This document shows, one piece after another, positions 8,009 through 16,945 of a stretch of DNA of 64,000 nt. The stretch is taken from assembly GCF_014202115.1 (NCBI RefSeq), contig NZ_JACHFW010000005.1, positions 1-64,000 of the forward strand, in the 5' to 3' direction. The notes under the pieces were generated by a model. That model saw nothing but the letters and a program-made list of their open reading frames with translations. It had not been told where the DNA came from and did no database searches. The translations under genes and the position numbers were made by a program. Origin of the DNA: Catenibacillus scindens (lineage in GTDB: Bacteria > Bacillota > Clostridia > Lachnospirales > Lachnospiraceae). How positions within the stretch are numbered: position 1 is the first letter of the stretch; the number at the start of each line of letters is the position of its first letter.

Positions 8009-10405
8009 TTAAATCTTGTTAAATCCATCATTGACACCTTCGCCCTTTTTTACTGTAAAAGCCACCAGCTTTTCTTCCATGCCCTCCATCTTCACATAGA
8101 GCCTCCCGGTTCCGGCAGCGCCCACAGTGCGGACATAGCATCCGCCCCAACCACCGCACAGGGATGTCTGGGCCGGACCGCACAGCTCAATGGGGCCCTC
8201 GGTTCTCAGGGAAATGCCATTCTGGCAGTAATTTAAAACATTGCCGCAGGTATCCCTGGCAGAAAAGTTCACAGTGGCCATATCCCATGCCGGACCGTCT
8301 ACAAGAACTTTTGTATCCGAATGAATATCCAGGATCATTCCCTCAAACGGCAAGCGTTCACGGACAGCAATAACCTGTCCTCCTCTGACAGCCTCAAAAC
8401 GCCATGTCCGGTGCTTTTCTCCCCAGCCGCCGATATATTTTCCAAATAGTTCCCTCATTTTCCCCTGGTCGATATGCTTCACTGCCAAAAGCCAGGCCAT
8501 TTTCAGGCGGAGCTTTTTAGGCAGTCCGTCGGGGCCGTACTTAACCACACCGTAAAGACAGTCCTTGACCATACGGGCAGTTTTTTGATCATAGCCCTCT
8601 TTCCGCTCAAGAAGGCTTCCTACAGTATCTTCAATGATCACCGGTGGGTGCTTCATTCCGCCATAAGCGGGGCTCGGACCATAACTTCCAACATACTCAT
8701 CGTTTTTATAGAGGCGGACAAAATCTCCGTTGGTAAAGACAATCACCTTTCCAAGCTGTCCCGCCGGATGGTCACCGATATCCATAGAGCTGGACACTTC
8801 AAGAACCGGCGTCTTATTCTGCTGGGAGGCGTAGACAGCCGCCGCAAGTTTAGGATTGCGGAACATATCCATAACGCCGTGGTAACACACCCGGTCGCCG
8901 CTGCCAAAATCCCGGTGAGTATTATAATCAAACATACACCATCCGAAACTTCCGGCAATGTCTCTGTTTTTTCCCACGTCGGCAAGAACCCTGGCGTGAC
9001 GCAGGGCATGTTCTGTCCGGTGTTCCTCACAGTCATAATTTTTCGTGGGGAACATATGACCGCAATATTCCGTGATCATATACCCTTTGGACATGTCCGA
9101 AGTGACATTTTTCTTTGCCTCACATCCGGCATTGTGACCACTGTGGACAAAATCATTATATGTATAAACATCTTCCAGCAAGCGGCTGTTTTTAATACAG
9201 CGCACGCCACCGGTGGGCCTTGAGGGGTCAAGACTGCGGGCGATGGCGTTTGTCCTCTCGTAAAACTCATCATCGTCTGCGCTTTCATTTATGCGTACGC
9301 CCCACATAAAAATACTGGGGTGGTTGCGGTACTGGGTGACCATCTCCCGGACATTTTCCATCGCCTGATTTTTCCAAGCCTCATCCCCGATATGCTGCCA
9401 GCCGGGGATCTCAGTAAAAACAAGAAGGCCCAGTTCATCACACCGGTCAATAAAATCCTGGCTTTGCGGATAATGGCTTGTGCGAACCGCGTTGCATCCC
9501 AGCTTTCTCTTTAAAATATCCGCATCCAGGCGCTGACCTCTTGCCGGCACTCCATAGCCCATATAGGGCCAGCTCTGATGACGGTTCAGTCCCCGCAGTT
9601 TACACCGCTTACCATTTAAGAAAAATCCCTGATCGGTAAAGGCAACTGTACGAAATCCAAAGCGTACATTCAAAGAGTCCACCACCGCTCCATCTCTAAC
9701 CATCTCAAGGGACAACGTATAGAGCCATGGCTGAGACAATGTCCATGGTTTAATGTTTTCCGGTTTCAGGACAATTTTATCCGCAAAGGGCCTCTCGCTG
9801 ATCGCAGCCGCCTCTTTCTTTTCCCGGTCAAGGACGTGTCCCCGGATCACCGTGTTTTCCGTATGGACTCCCCTAATCTGGATTTCCATCATACCGTCCA
9901 TTTCAGCCCGGACAAATACATCTTTAAAATGGCTGTTTTCCCGGACAAGAAGCCACACCTGCCGATACAGGCCGCCAAAGGTCAGATAGTCGATCTGGCC
10001 GCCAAAGGGCGGCACATTCAGACTCTCCCGGCTGTCCAGCCGAACGGCAACTGTGTTTTGGCCGCCAAAAACTACAGCGTCGGTAATATCCGCCTCAAAG
10101 GCGGTGTAACCGCAGCCGTGGCGGCAGATTTCCTGGCCGTTGCAGTAAACCGTCGCCTCATGAGCGGCCCCCTCGAAGAAAAGGGTAATATTTTTTCCTT
10201 CCCATTCCTTTTTAATATCTAAATGGCGCATATATGTGCTGACCATCTGATAATCGTCCTCATTACAGTAATTTCTTGGAAAAAGCTGTACTGAGTGAGG
10301 CAGACGGACTTTTTCAAAATTTTCCCACTGATCTCCGGGAAGGGTCATCAGTTCTGTATCAAAATAGCGGGTAAAAAACCAGTCGTCATTTAATGAATAT
10401 TTCAT
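8009..10405 (-). CDS. Glycoside hydrolase family 2 enzyme (beta-galactosidase/beta-glucuronidase-like)
   Basis: A 798-residue GH2 enzyme. Residues 1-155 form the jelly-roll sugar-binding domain, about 156-255 the immunoglobulin-like domain (ending with FGFRTVAF), and about 256-550 the TIM barrel. The acid/base is Glu374 in RINESAD and the nucleophile Glu446 in MITEYCGH. A C-terminal region of about 230 residues extends beyond the simplest members. There is no signal peptide, so it acts in the cytoplasm on imported oligosaccharides. The start is set at 10405 because AGAGGGG lies six bases upstream. GH2 covers galactosidases, glucuronidases and mannosidases; I cannot choose from the sequence. 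It is not joined to a transporter or regulator. Confidence 0.88.
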   Translation of the reverse strand: MKYSLNDDWFFTRYFDTELMTLPGDQWENFEKVRLPHSVQLFPRNYCNEDDYQMVSTYMRHLDIKKEWEGKNITLFFEGAAHEATVYCNGQEICRHGCGYTAFEADITDAVVFGGQNTVAVRLDSRESLNVPPFGGQIDYLTFGGLYRQVWLLVRENSHFKDVFVRAEMDGMMEIQIRGVHTENTVIRGHVLDREKKEAAAISERPFADKIVLKPENIKPWTLSQPWLYTLSLEMVRDGAVVDSLNVRFGFRTVAFTDQGFFLNGKRCKLRGLNRHQSWPYMGYGVPARGQRLDADILKRKLGCNAVRTSHYPQSQDFIDRCDELGLLVFTEIPGWQHIGDEAWKNQAMENVREMVTQYRNHPSIFMWGVRINESADDDEFYERTNAIARSLDPSRPTGGVRCIKNSRLLEDVYTYNDFVHSGHNAGCEAKKNVTSDMSKGYMITEYCGHMFPTKNYDCEEHRTEHALRHARVLADVGKNRDIAGSFGWCMFDYNTHRDFGSGDRVCYHGVMDMFRNPKLAAAVYASQQNKTPVLEVSSSMDIGDHPAGQLGKVIVFTNGDFVRLYKNDEYVGSYGPSPAYGGMKHPPVIIEDTVGSLLERKEGYDQKTARMVKDCLYGVVKYGPDGLPKKLRLKMAWLLAVKHIDQGKMRELFGKYIGGWGEKHRTWRFEAVRGGQVIAVRERLPFEGMILDIHSDTKVLVDGPAWDMATVNFSARDTCGNVLNYCQNGISLRTEGPIELCGPAQTSLCGGWGGCYVRTVGAAGTGRLYVKMEGMEEKLVAFTVKKGEGVNDGFNKI

Positions 10406-10479
10406 GATCATCCCCTCTTTCCAGTAACCGGATAAGGCTGTCACACAAGAAATTTTATCCTCATGCGGCAGCCCATTTT

Positions 10480-11379
10480 TTATAATGATTTCTTTAATTC
10501 AATTCCGAAATCTTCCATTGCTTTAGCAAGTGTCTGAACATGAGCCTCCTCCATAGGCGTCAGCGGCAAACGCAGAGAACCTACTTCCTTGCCCATTAAA
10601 TTCATGGCGGCTTTCACCGGGATCGGATTCACCTCGCTAAACAGCGCGTTAATGAGAGGGATGGCTCTCAACTGCATCTGGCAGCTCTTTGCCACATCCC
10701 CGTTCATGTAGCTCTCAACAATGTCATGGGTATACTGAGGAGCCACATTGGACAACACCGAAATCACTCCAATGCCTCCCAAGGACAGAAGAGGAACGAT
10801 CTGATCATCATTGCCTGAATACAGATCCACACAGCCATCGGCCAGATGCATCAGCTTTGCAATCTGGGAAATATTTCCTGAGGCTTCCTTCACGGCTACA
10901 ATATTGTCGCAGGTCTTTGCCAGTGTCACGATGGTTTCCGGGGCAATATTAACCCCTGTGCGGCTCTGGATATTATATAAGATCAGCGGCAGGTCTGTGT
11001 TTTTTGCAATCTCTGAATAGTGAGCGATCAGACCTTTCTGTGTAGCTTTATTGTAGTACGGGGAGACAAGCAGCGCCGCGTCAGCGCCGGCAGCCTGAGC
11101 TTCCTGTGTGAGATAAACTGCTGTCTTTGTATCATTGGAGCCGGTTCCGGCAATCACTGGAACTCTCTTTTTGGCAGCGGATACAGCCACACGGATACAC
11201 TCTACATGTTCCGGCTCTGTCAGTGTGGAAGACTCTCCCGTTGTACCGCAGATAATAATGGCATCTGTTCCGTTTTCAATCTGCTCGTCAATAAGCTGTT
11301 CAAGCTTTTCATAATTCACACTTAAATCTTCATTCATAGGTGTAATAATCGCTACACCGGCGCCCTTAAAAATAGCCAT
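10480..11379 (-). CDS. dapA: 4-hydroxy-tetrahydrodipicolinate synthase
   Basis: A 299-residue cytosolic enzyme that condenses pyruvate with aspartate semialdehyde, the first committed step to diaminopimelate, lysine and, in spore formers, dipicolinate. Diagnostic features are CGTTGES (about 44-50), catalytic Tyr135 in LYNIQSRTG and the Schiff-base Lys164 in VAVKEASGN. Length is standard. It is transcribed alone. A lysine riboswitch with its own promoter and terminator precedes it, which identifies it as the lysine-controlled copy. The family also includes N-acetylneuraminate lyases, but the riboswitch excludes those. Confidence 0.96.
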   Translation of the reverse strand: MAIFKGAGVAIITPMNEDLSVNYEKLEQLIDEQIENGTDAIIICGTTGESSTLTEPEHVECIRVAVSAAKKRVPVIAGTGSNDTKTAVYLTQEAQAAGADAALLVSPYYNKATQKGLIAHYSEIAKNTDLPLILYNIQSRTGVNIAPETIVTLAKTCDNIVAVKEASGNISQIAKLMHLADGCVDLYSGNDDQIVPLLSLGGIGVISVLSNVAPQYTHDIVESYMNGDVAKSCQMQLRAIPLINALFSEVNPIPVKAAMNLMGKEVGSLRLPLTPMEEAHVQTLAKAMEDFGIELKKSL

Positions 11380-11429
11380 ATGCTTCCTCCTTGTTTATCG
11401 CAACTGTTTCCGGCAGTTTAAAATTGGAA

Positions 11430-11500
11430 TGTAAAAAGAAGGGCCGGCAGCGTGCCGACCCTGGAAAGTTACATACTCTCATCCGCTATGGCGGATCACT
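11430..11500 (-). terminator. Expression platform and terminator of the lysine riboswitch
   Basis: On the minus strand GGGTCGGCA pairs with TGCCGGCCC around CGC, followed by TTCTTTTT (11436-11462). A second hairpin (ATCCGC/GCGGAT, 11481-11496) lies between it and the aptamer and could take part in antitermination. The terminator ends just before the dapA ribosome binding site. Confidence 0.82.
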
Positions 11501-11510
11501 TTCAATCTGT

Positions 11511-11675
11511 TAAGCAGCACTCCATCTTGCGATGACAGTCACCCAGCTATTCACTGTGTGCCCAGAAACGCCACCTCAGGCATGTACGTTTCTTCGGCAT
11601 CGTACCCTTTCACGGAGGTTCATCTATGCCTGCCATATCCGCCCCGCTACTGATGCAAAATGCGCCTCTACTTAT
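11511..11675 (-). promoter_or_regulatory. Lysine riboswitch (L box) of dapA
   Basis: Read on the minus strand, the leader shows the L-box landmarks in order: AGAGGCGC at the 5' side, AGTAG, CCGTGAAAGGGTACGATGCC, GCCGAAG, CTGGG, GACTGTCATCGC and GGAGTGC at the 3' side. The aptamer is about 165 bases, the usual size. Binding of lysine should favour the downstream terminator and switch dapA off. It starts about 20 bases after a strong promoter. I am confident from motif order; an Rfam covariance score would settle it. Confidence 0.9.
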
Positions 11676-11695
11676 TCTTTTTATAAGCTATTTTT

Positions 11696-11724
11696 AGATT
11701 AGCATGTTTCTAAATGTATGTCAA
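11696..11724 (-). promoter_or_regulatory. Promoter of the dapA leader
   Basis: TTGACA (11719-11724) and TAATCT (11696-11701) on the minus strand are separated by 17 bases, a good sigma-A promoter placed to start the riboswitch RNA. Confidence 0.75.
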
Positions 11725-11740
11725 CGCCTTTTTGCCATTG

Positions 11741-12367
11741 TTACTCGGCGCACTCGATCTTGCTCACTGAAATCTCGTAGGCAGTGCGCTTCTCTACGGT
11801 GTCCGCGTCAATCTTTTTTTGATAAGTGCGGCTCTGTATCCGTCCCCACAGATGTATATGCTCTCCTACCTTAAATTTTCCGGCAAACCGGGCATTTCTG
11901 CCCCAGCAGATACATGGAAGATAATCCGACTTTCCATAGGGGCGGTTCACCGCCAGCAAAAGGTCTGCAATCTCTCTTCCCAAAGGCGTCATACGGTAAA
12001 CAGGCTGTTTGCATATATAGCCATTGAGATAAACACTGTTTGGTTTTGTGCAGACCGCGTCCTCCTCAAGAACCTCAAACTCCCTTACAAATACAGACAG
12101 GATCAGCCGGTTATGCCCTTCCTCATGTTTATTATAGGACCGGAACTGCCCCCTTGCCTGTACAGTTTTGCCTATGTAGCACTGTGTCACATCTACCAGT
12201 CTCTCAGAAACCATGAGCGGTATCCGGTCCGCCATATTGCTGAGACGATTCACAACAATCTCCAGCATATAAAATCCTTCGCCAAATACCTCATGGCTGT
12301 AAGTAAATTCCGAGTCCACCACACCTGTCACGCTCACCTGATTATTTTCCAGCACCTTATCCGCCAT
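11741..12367 (-). CDS. SSB-like protein with two OB-fold regions
   Basis: A 208-residue protein. Residues about 8-95 (QVSVTGVVDSEF to FVREFEVLEED) and about 108-205 (NSVYLNGYICKQPVYRMTPL to ISVSKIECAE) both look like single-stranded-DNA-binding OB folds. The second has the GYICKQPVYRMTPLGREIADL and CICWGRNA pattern of SSB proteins. A usual SSB has one OB fold and an acidic DDDIPF-like tail; here there are two and no such tail, so it is probably a paralogue and not the essential ssb. The start at 12367 has GAAAGGGG upstream; the frame is open further up without a site. Confidence 0.75.
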   Translation of the reverse strand: MADKVLENNQVSVTGVVDSEFTYSHEVFGEGFYMLEIVVNRLSNMADRIPLMVSERLVDVTQCYIGKTVQARGQFRSYNKHEEGHNRLILSVFVREFEVLEEDAVCTKPNSVYLNGYICKQPVYRMTPLGREIADLLLAVNRPYGKSDYLPCICWGRNARFAGKFKVGEHIHLWGRIQSRTYQKKIDADTVEKRTAYEISVSKIECAE

Positions 12368-12751
12368 TGCTTTTGTTCCCCTTTCTGATCTTGAAAAATT
12401 TTTTGTATTTCTGGCCTGGCATAAATACAACTAGGATACAGAATATATCTATTCGCCAGTCTTGCATTTTAGAACTGAAAGTATTTTTTCCTTTCGGATT
12501 CCCTTACTGTCTCAAGCACACTCTAACCTTAGCACAGAACGGCCAAATCAGAAATTATCAACCATCGACGGCTTTTTTCTCACTTCGCCATGATCAAAAA
12601 AAGTGCGGGGCGAATCTCTGCTGTCACTTTTCATTCATGTCCTTTTATGTCACAAGTTTGTGTAACACTCAGTCACACATAAAGGCAAAATTAATTTATA
12701 GCGGGCAAAAATCTGCTTTAGAAATGGTCAAAGAGGAAATAGTCTCCTCTC

Positions 12752-12769
12752 GCGGCTGAATAGTTATAA
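12752..12769 (+). repeat. R1 repeat, solo right end
   Basis: GCGGCTGAATAGTTATAA differs by only a couple of bases from the right end of the full R1 copy at 34241-34260. It stands just upstream of the typA promoter. Confidence 0.55.
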
Positions 12770-12776
12770 AAACACC

Positions 12777-12804
12777 TTGAAAAAATCATCCGATATGGTA
12801 AAAT
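12777..12804 (+). promoter_or_regulatory. Promoter of typA
   Basis: TTGAAA (12777-12782) and TAAAAT (12799-12804) with a 16-base spacer, about 110 bases before the typA start. Confidence 0.55.
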
Positions 12805-12849
12805 AAGAGGGTTGCGAGATAAAATGGAATTGGAAATACAAGTCTTGAA

Positions 12850-12891
12850 TCTGAGACCGCCCCGAAAATTCCAGGGCAGCCGGTCTCAGAC
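12850..12891 (+). promoter_or_regulatory. Hairpin in the typA leader
   Basis: CTGAGACCG pairs with CGGTCTCAG, with inner GCCC/GGGC pairing. It ends a few bases before the AAGGAAGG ribosome binding site and has no T-run, so it is not a terminator. A role in translation control is only a guess. Confidence 0.45.
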
Positions 12892-12912
12892 CTAAAAAGG
12901 AAGGATATATAA

Positions 12913-14739
12913 ATGAAAATCAAACGGGAAGATATAAGAAATATAGCCATCATCGCCCACGTTGATCACGGAAAGACAACTCTGGTAGATGAACTCTTAA
13001 AACAGAGCGGCGTTTTTCGTTCCAACCAGGTTGTACAGGAACGTGTCATGGACTCCAACGATATTGAGCGGGAGCGGGGCATTACCATACTTTCTAAAAA
13101 TACCGCTGTTTTCTATAAAGATGTAAAAATCAACATTATTGACACCCCCGGCCATGCGGATTTTGGCGGCGAAGTTGAGCGTGTCCTTAAAATGGTGGAC
13201 GGTGTTATTCTTGTTGTTGACGCCTTTGAAGGGCCCATGCCCCAGACAAAATTTGTCTTAAAAAAGGCTTTGGAGTTAAATCTGTCAGTAATTGTCTGCA
13301 TCAACAAAATTGACCGGCCGGAAGCCCGCCCCAATGAAGTAATCGACGAAGTCCTTGAGCTTCTTATTGATCTGGATGCCACCGACGAGCAGTTAGACTG
13401 CCCCTTTGTCTTTGCCTCCGCCAAATCCGGTGTAGCTGTCCTTGAAATGTCCGATGAAGCCAAAGACATGCAGCCTTTATTTGAAACCATCATCGAACAC
13501 ATTCCGGCACCGGAGGGTGATCCTGACGCAGATACACAGGTGTTAATCAGCACCATTGACTACAACGAATATGTGGGACGCATCGGCGTGGGCAAGGTGA
13601 GCAACGGCACCATCCGTGTCAACCAGGACGCCATTATCGTCAATCACCATGACCCGGACAAGTTTAAGAAAGTAAAAATCAGCAAGCTTTACGAGTTTGA
13701 CGGGCTGAAAAAAGTGGAAGTCGAAGAAGCCACTGTAGGAGCCATCGTGGCCATCTCAGGTATTTCAGATATCCACATCGGCGATACCCTCTGTTCCGTG
13801 GATCATCCGGAGCCGATCCCTTTCCAGAAGATATCTGAACCTACTATTGCCATGCAGTTTATGGTCAACGACAGCCCTCTGGCCGGGCAGGAAGGCAAGT
13901 ATATTACATCCCGCCACCTTCGGGACCGTCTTTTCAGAGAGTTAAATACAGACGTAAGTCTCCGTGTGGAGGAGACCGATAATACCGACTGCTTTAAAGT
14001 TTCCGGCCGCGGCGAACTTCACTTATCGGTACTCATCGAAAATATGCGCCGTGAAGGCTATGAATTTGCCGTCAGCAAAGCGGAGGTTCTGTACAAACAT
14101 GACGAGAAGGGACATCTTTTGGAGCCTATGGAAATCGCCGTCATTGATGTCCCCGAAGATTTCACGGGAATTGTCATTGAAAAGCTCAGCTACCGCAAAG
14201 GAGAGCTTACCGGCATGAGCAAAGCCAGCGGCGGTTATGCCCGCCTGGAATTTAATATTCCGGCCCGTGGACTGATCGGTTACCGGGGCGAGTTTATGAC
14301 CGATACAAAGGGAAACGGTATTTTAAATACCCTCTTTAACGGCTACGGACCTTACAAGGGAGATATCGCCTACCGCCAGACCGGATCTCTCATCGCCTAT
14401 GAGACCGGCGAAACCATTACCTATGGCCTCTTTAACGCCCAGGAGCGGGGCATCCTTTTTGTCGGCCCCGGTGAAAAAGTTTATCAGGGCATGGTTGTGG
14501 GTGAAAATCCAAAAGGTGACGACATTGAGATCAACGTGTGCAAGCGCAAACAGCTCACTAACACCCGCGCCTCCGGTTCCGATGAGGCTCTGAAACTGAC
14601 ACCTCCTAAGATTTTAAGTCTTGAACAGGCGCTGGATTTTATTGAAAACGACGAACTTGTGGAAGTAACGCCAAAAAATATCCGCATTCGCAAAAAAATC
14701 CTTGACCCGAAAATGCGCATGCGTGCCAACCGCAAATAA
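12913..14739 (+). CDS. typA: Translational GTPase TypA/BipA
   Basis: A 608-residue ribosome-associated GTPase of the EF-G group. The G domain shows [19 protein letters not shown] (G1), RERGITI (G2), [16 protein letters not shown] (G3), [10 protein letters not shown] (G4) and FASAKSG (G5). The C-terminal part carries the BipA-specific region [19 protein letters not shown], which separates it from EF-G and LepA. BipA helps ribosome assembly and stress or cold adaptation. Length is normal and the ribosome binding site is AAGGAAGG. It is transcribed alone with its own promoter and a strong terminator. Confidence 0.96.
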   Translation: MKIKREDIRNIAIIAHVDHGKTTLVDELLKQSGVFRSNQVVQERVMDSNDIERERGITILSKNTAVFYKDVKINIIDTPGHADFGGEVERVLKMVDGVILVVDAFEGPMPQTKFVLKKALELNLSVIVCINKIDRPEARPNEVIDEVLELLIDLDATDEQLDCPFVFASAKSGVAVLEMSDEAKDMQPLFETIIEHIPAPEGDPDADTQVLISTIDYNEYVGRIGVGKVSNGTIRVNQDAIIVNHHDPDKFKKVKISKLYEFDGLKKVEVEEATVGAIVAISGISDIHIGDTLCSVDHPEPIPFQKISEPTIAMQFMVNDSPLAGQEGKYITSRHLRDRLFRELNTDVSLRVEETDNTDCFKVSGRGELHLSVLIENMRREGYEFAVSKAEVLYKHDEKGHLLEPMEIAVIDVPEDFTGIVIEKLSYRKGELTGMSKASGGYARLEFNIPARGLIGYRGEFMTDTKGNGILNTLFNGYGPYKGDIAYRQTGSLIAYETGETITYGLFNAQERGILFVGPGEKVYQGMVVGENPKGDDIEINVCKRKQLTNTRASGSDEALKLTPPKILSLEQALDFIENDELVEVTPKNIRIRKKILDPKMRMRANRK

Positions 14740-14798
14740 AAAAGGTACTGGCGCATGAGATGATAAAATTTCTCATGCGCCAGCACCTTTTTTTATTC
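14738..14798. terminator. Bidirectional terminator between typA and ppk
   Basis: GGTACTGGCGCATGAGA and its partner TCTCATGCGCCAGCACC form a long stem, flanked by A-run and T-run on the two sides, so it serves both convergent genes. Confidence 0.85.
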
Positions 14799-16931
14799 TT
14801 CTTCCACATGATACAGCGGCTCAAACACCCGCTTGGGCTCATCGTCCCCCTCATCGCCGACTGCCTCCTTGATGGCCTGCTGGCAGAAATAATCCTGGGC
14901 ACAGATCAGAGTCTTGCCCCGCTTATCCACTTTCTCATAGGAGCCGTCAGGCTGGAGAATATGGGCCTTCACATTATCCGCAAGCTGCACTCTGAGGACG
15001 TCCATCACCCGTTTTTTGCATGCCTCATCCTCCACAGGGAAGGTGATCTCCGCCCGCTTGTCCAGATTTCTCGGCATCCAGTCCGCGCTGCCCATATAGA
15101 CTTCCTCCCAGCCGTCATTGTAAAAATAGAAAATACGGGCATGTTCAAGGAAGTTTCCAACAATGGATCGGACTGTGATATTTTCGCTGACTCCGGGGAT
15201 TCCCGCTTTCAGGCAGCAGATGCCTCTGACAATCAGCTCAATCTTTACCCCTGCGTTGGACGCCTCATAAAGTGCCAGAATGATCTCGGCATCGCACAGG
15301 GAATTGACCTTGGCGATAATATGCGCCGGCTTTCCTTCTTTGGCATTGGCGGTCTCCCGGCCGATCAGTTCAAGGAAACGCTTTCTCAACCACAGAGGGG
15401 CCACCAAAAGCTTATGCCAGTGGAGAGGCTCAGAATAGCCGGACAGCATATTAAACACTGCTGTGGCGTCCTCACCGATAGGGTCCTGGCATGTTAAAAG
15501 TCCAAGGTCTGTGTACTGTTTTGCCGTGGCGTCATTGTAGTTTCCTGTTCCCAGATGGACATAGCGGCGGATGCCATCCTCGTCCCGGCGAACCACCAGG
15601 GTGATCTTGCTGTGGGTCTTTAAGCCCACAAGGCCGTAAATCACGTGGCAACCGGCTTTTTCCAGCATTTTCGCCCAGATAATATTATTTTCCTCGTCAA
15701 AACGGGCCTTTAACTCCACCAGAACCGTCACCTGTTTCCCATTTTCGGCGGCTTCCGCCAGAGAAGCGATAATCGGTGAATTTCCGCTGACCCTGTAAAG
15801 GGTCTGCTTAATGGCCAGGACATTAGGGTCTTTGGACGCCTGACGGACAAAGTCCACCACCGGGTCAAACGTCTGGTAAGGGTGATGAAGGACAATATCC
15901 TGACGGCGGATCTGGGTAAAAATATCCTCCTCATGATTAAGCTGAGGCACCGGCTGAGGGATATATTTTTCATATTTTAAATGTTCAAAGCCTTCCAGGC
16001 CGCTAACTTTCATGAGAAAAGTCAGATCCAGGGGGCCGTTTACTTTATAAATATAATTTTCCTCGGCGGCAAATTCCTTTTTCAGTATGCGCAGCAGGCG
16101 CTTATCCATCCCGTCTTCCACTTCCAGGCGGATCACTTCACCCCACTGGCGCTTTTTAAGCTGCTTCTGTATCTCTTTAAGGAGATCGGCGGCCTCCTCC
16201 TCCTCAATGGTCAGATCCGCGTTGCGGATGATCCGGTAAGGGTGGGCGCACATAACTTTATAATTTAAAAACAGCTTGTCAATATTTTTCTCGATGATCT
16301 GCTCCAGCAAAATAATGGTGGTGTCCTCTTTATCCTCCGAAGGTATGCGGACGATCCGGGGCAACCCTCCTGGCACTTGAACTGTGGCAAAGTCATAGTT
16401 GGCCCGGTCCTTATCGTCGTGGCTGCAGATCAGGGCGCCGATATTTAATGTTTTATTGCGGATTAAAGGAAATGGCCTTGAGGAATCCACTGCCATAGGT
16501 GTCAGCACCGGATACACGTCCCTCATAAAGTAGTCGTCCACATATTTGGACTGCTCCTCGTTTAAATCCTCATAGCTGTCTATGATGACTAGATGGCTGG
16601 CCTTTAGGGCCGGCACAAAGGAGCGGTTGTATGTGCTGTACTGGACGCCGTACATTTCATGGGTCTTTTCGTAAATTTTTTCAAGCTGAACCTGAGGGGT
16701 CATGCCGGCAATATCTTTTTTATTATATTTGGCATGAACCATATCTTTTAAGGACGCCACCCGGATCATAAAAAACTCGTCCAGGTTAGAAGCGGTAATA
16801 CTTAAAAATTTCAGCCGCTCAAACAGAGGAAGGCTCTTGTCCCTGGCTTCGCTTAACACACGGTAATTAAATTCCAGCCAGCTTAACTCCCGGTTCCAGA
16901 AGTTTTCAGGTTTATTTAACGTATCATTCAT
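14793..16931 (-). CDS. ppk1: Polyphosphate kinase 1
   Basis: A 712-residue PPK1, which makes polyphosphate from ATP and runs in reverse. The N-terminal domain opens with FWNRELSWLEFNYRVLSEA and SNLDEFFMIRVASLKD, both strongly conserved. The catalytic half has KTHSKITLVVRR with the autophosphorylated His, LGTGNYN, and a second His in FLEHARIFYF. The start at 16931 has AGGGG eight bases upstream; a TTG six codons earlier overlaps the ppx stop. It follows ppx directly, so synthesis and degradation of polyphosphate are co-transcribed. Confidence 0.96.
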   Translation of the reverse strand: MNDTLNKPENFWNRELSWLEFNYRVLSEARDKSLPLFERLKFLSITASNLDEFFMIRVASLKDMVHAKYNKKDIAGMTPQVQLEKIYEKTHEMYGVQYSTYNRSFVPALKASHLVIIDSYEDLNEEQSKYVDDYFMRDVYPVLTPMAVDSSRPFPLIRNKTLNIGALICSHDDKDRANYDFATVQVPGGLPRIVRIPSEDKEDTTIILLEQIIEKNIDKLFLNYKVMCAHPYRIIRNADLTIEEEEAADLLKEIQKQLKKRQWGEVIRLEVEDGMDKRLLRILKKEFAAEENYIYKVNGPLDLTFLMKVSGLEGFEHLKYEKYIPQPVPQLNHEEDIFTQIRRQDIVLHHPYQTFDPVVDFVRQASKDPNVLAIKQTLYRVSGNSPIIASLAEAAENGKQVTVLVELKARFDEENNIIWAKMLEKAGCHVIYGLVGLKTHSKITLVVRRDEDGIRRYVHLGTGNYNDATAKQYTDLGLLTCQDPIGEDATAVFNMLSGYSEPLHWHKLLVAPLWLRKRFLELIGRETANAKEGKPAHIIAKVNSLCDAEIILALYEASNAGVKIELIVRGICCLKAGIPGVSENITVRSIVGNFLEHARIFYFYNDGWEEVYMGSADWMPRNLDKRAEITFPVEDEACKKRVMDVLRVQLADNVKAHILQPDGSYEKVDKRGKTLICAQDYFCQQAIKEAVGDEGDDEPKRVFEPLYHVEEE

Positions 16932-16945
16932 ATCTCCATCCCCTC

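Larger units (their letters stand above)
12368..12912. other. Intergenic region between the OB-fold gene and typA
   Basis: The 545 bases hold no convincing gene. A plus-strand open frame at 12367-12759 lacks a ribosome binding site, has low-complexity composition and ends in a repeat remnant. The region contains a solo R1 repeat end (12752-12769), the typA promoter and a hairpin in the typA leader. Confidence 0.5.

Noticed and set aside
8474-9223. Long plus-strand open frame of 249 codons
   Set aside because: It is fully antisense to the GH2 gene, whose catalytic motifs are intact; similar shadows lie opposite ppk, accC, fabF and the SSB-like gene.
12367-12759. Plus-strand gene of 130 codons
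   Set aside because: No ribosome binding site, no recognisable domain, and its end is made of a repeat remnant. It is antisense to the start of the OB-fold gene.
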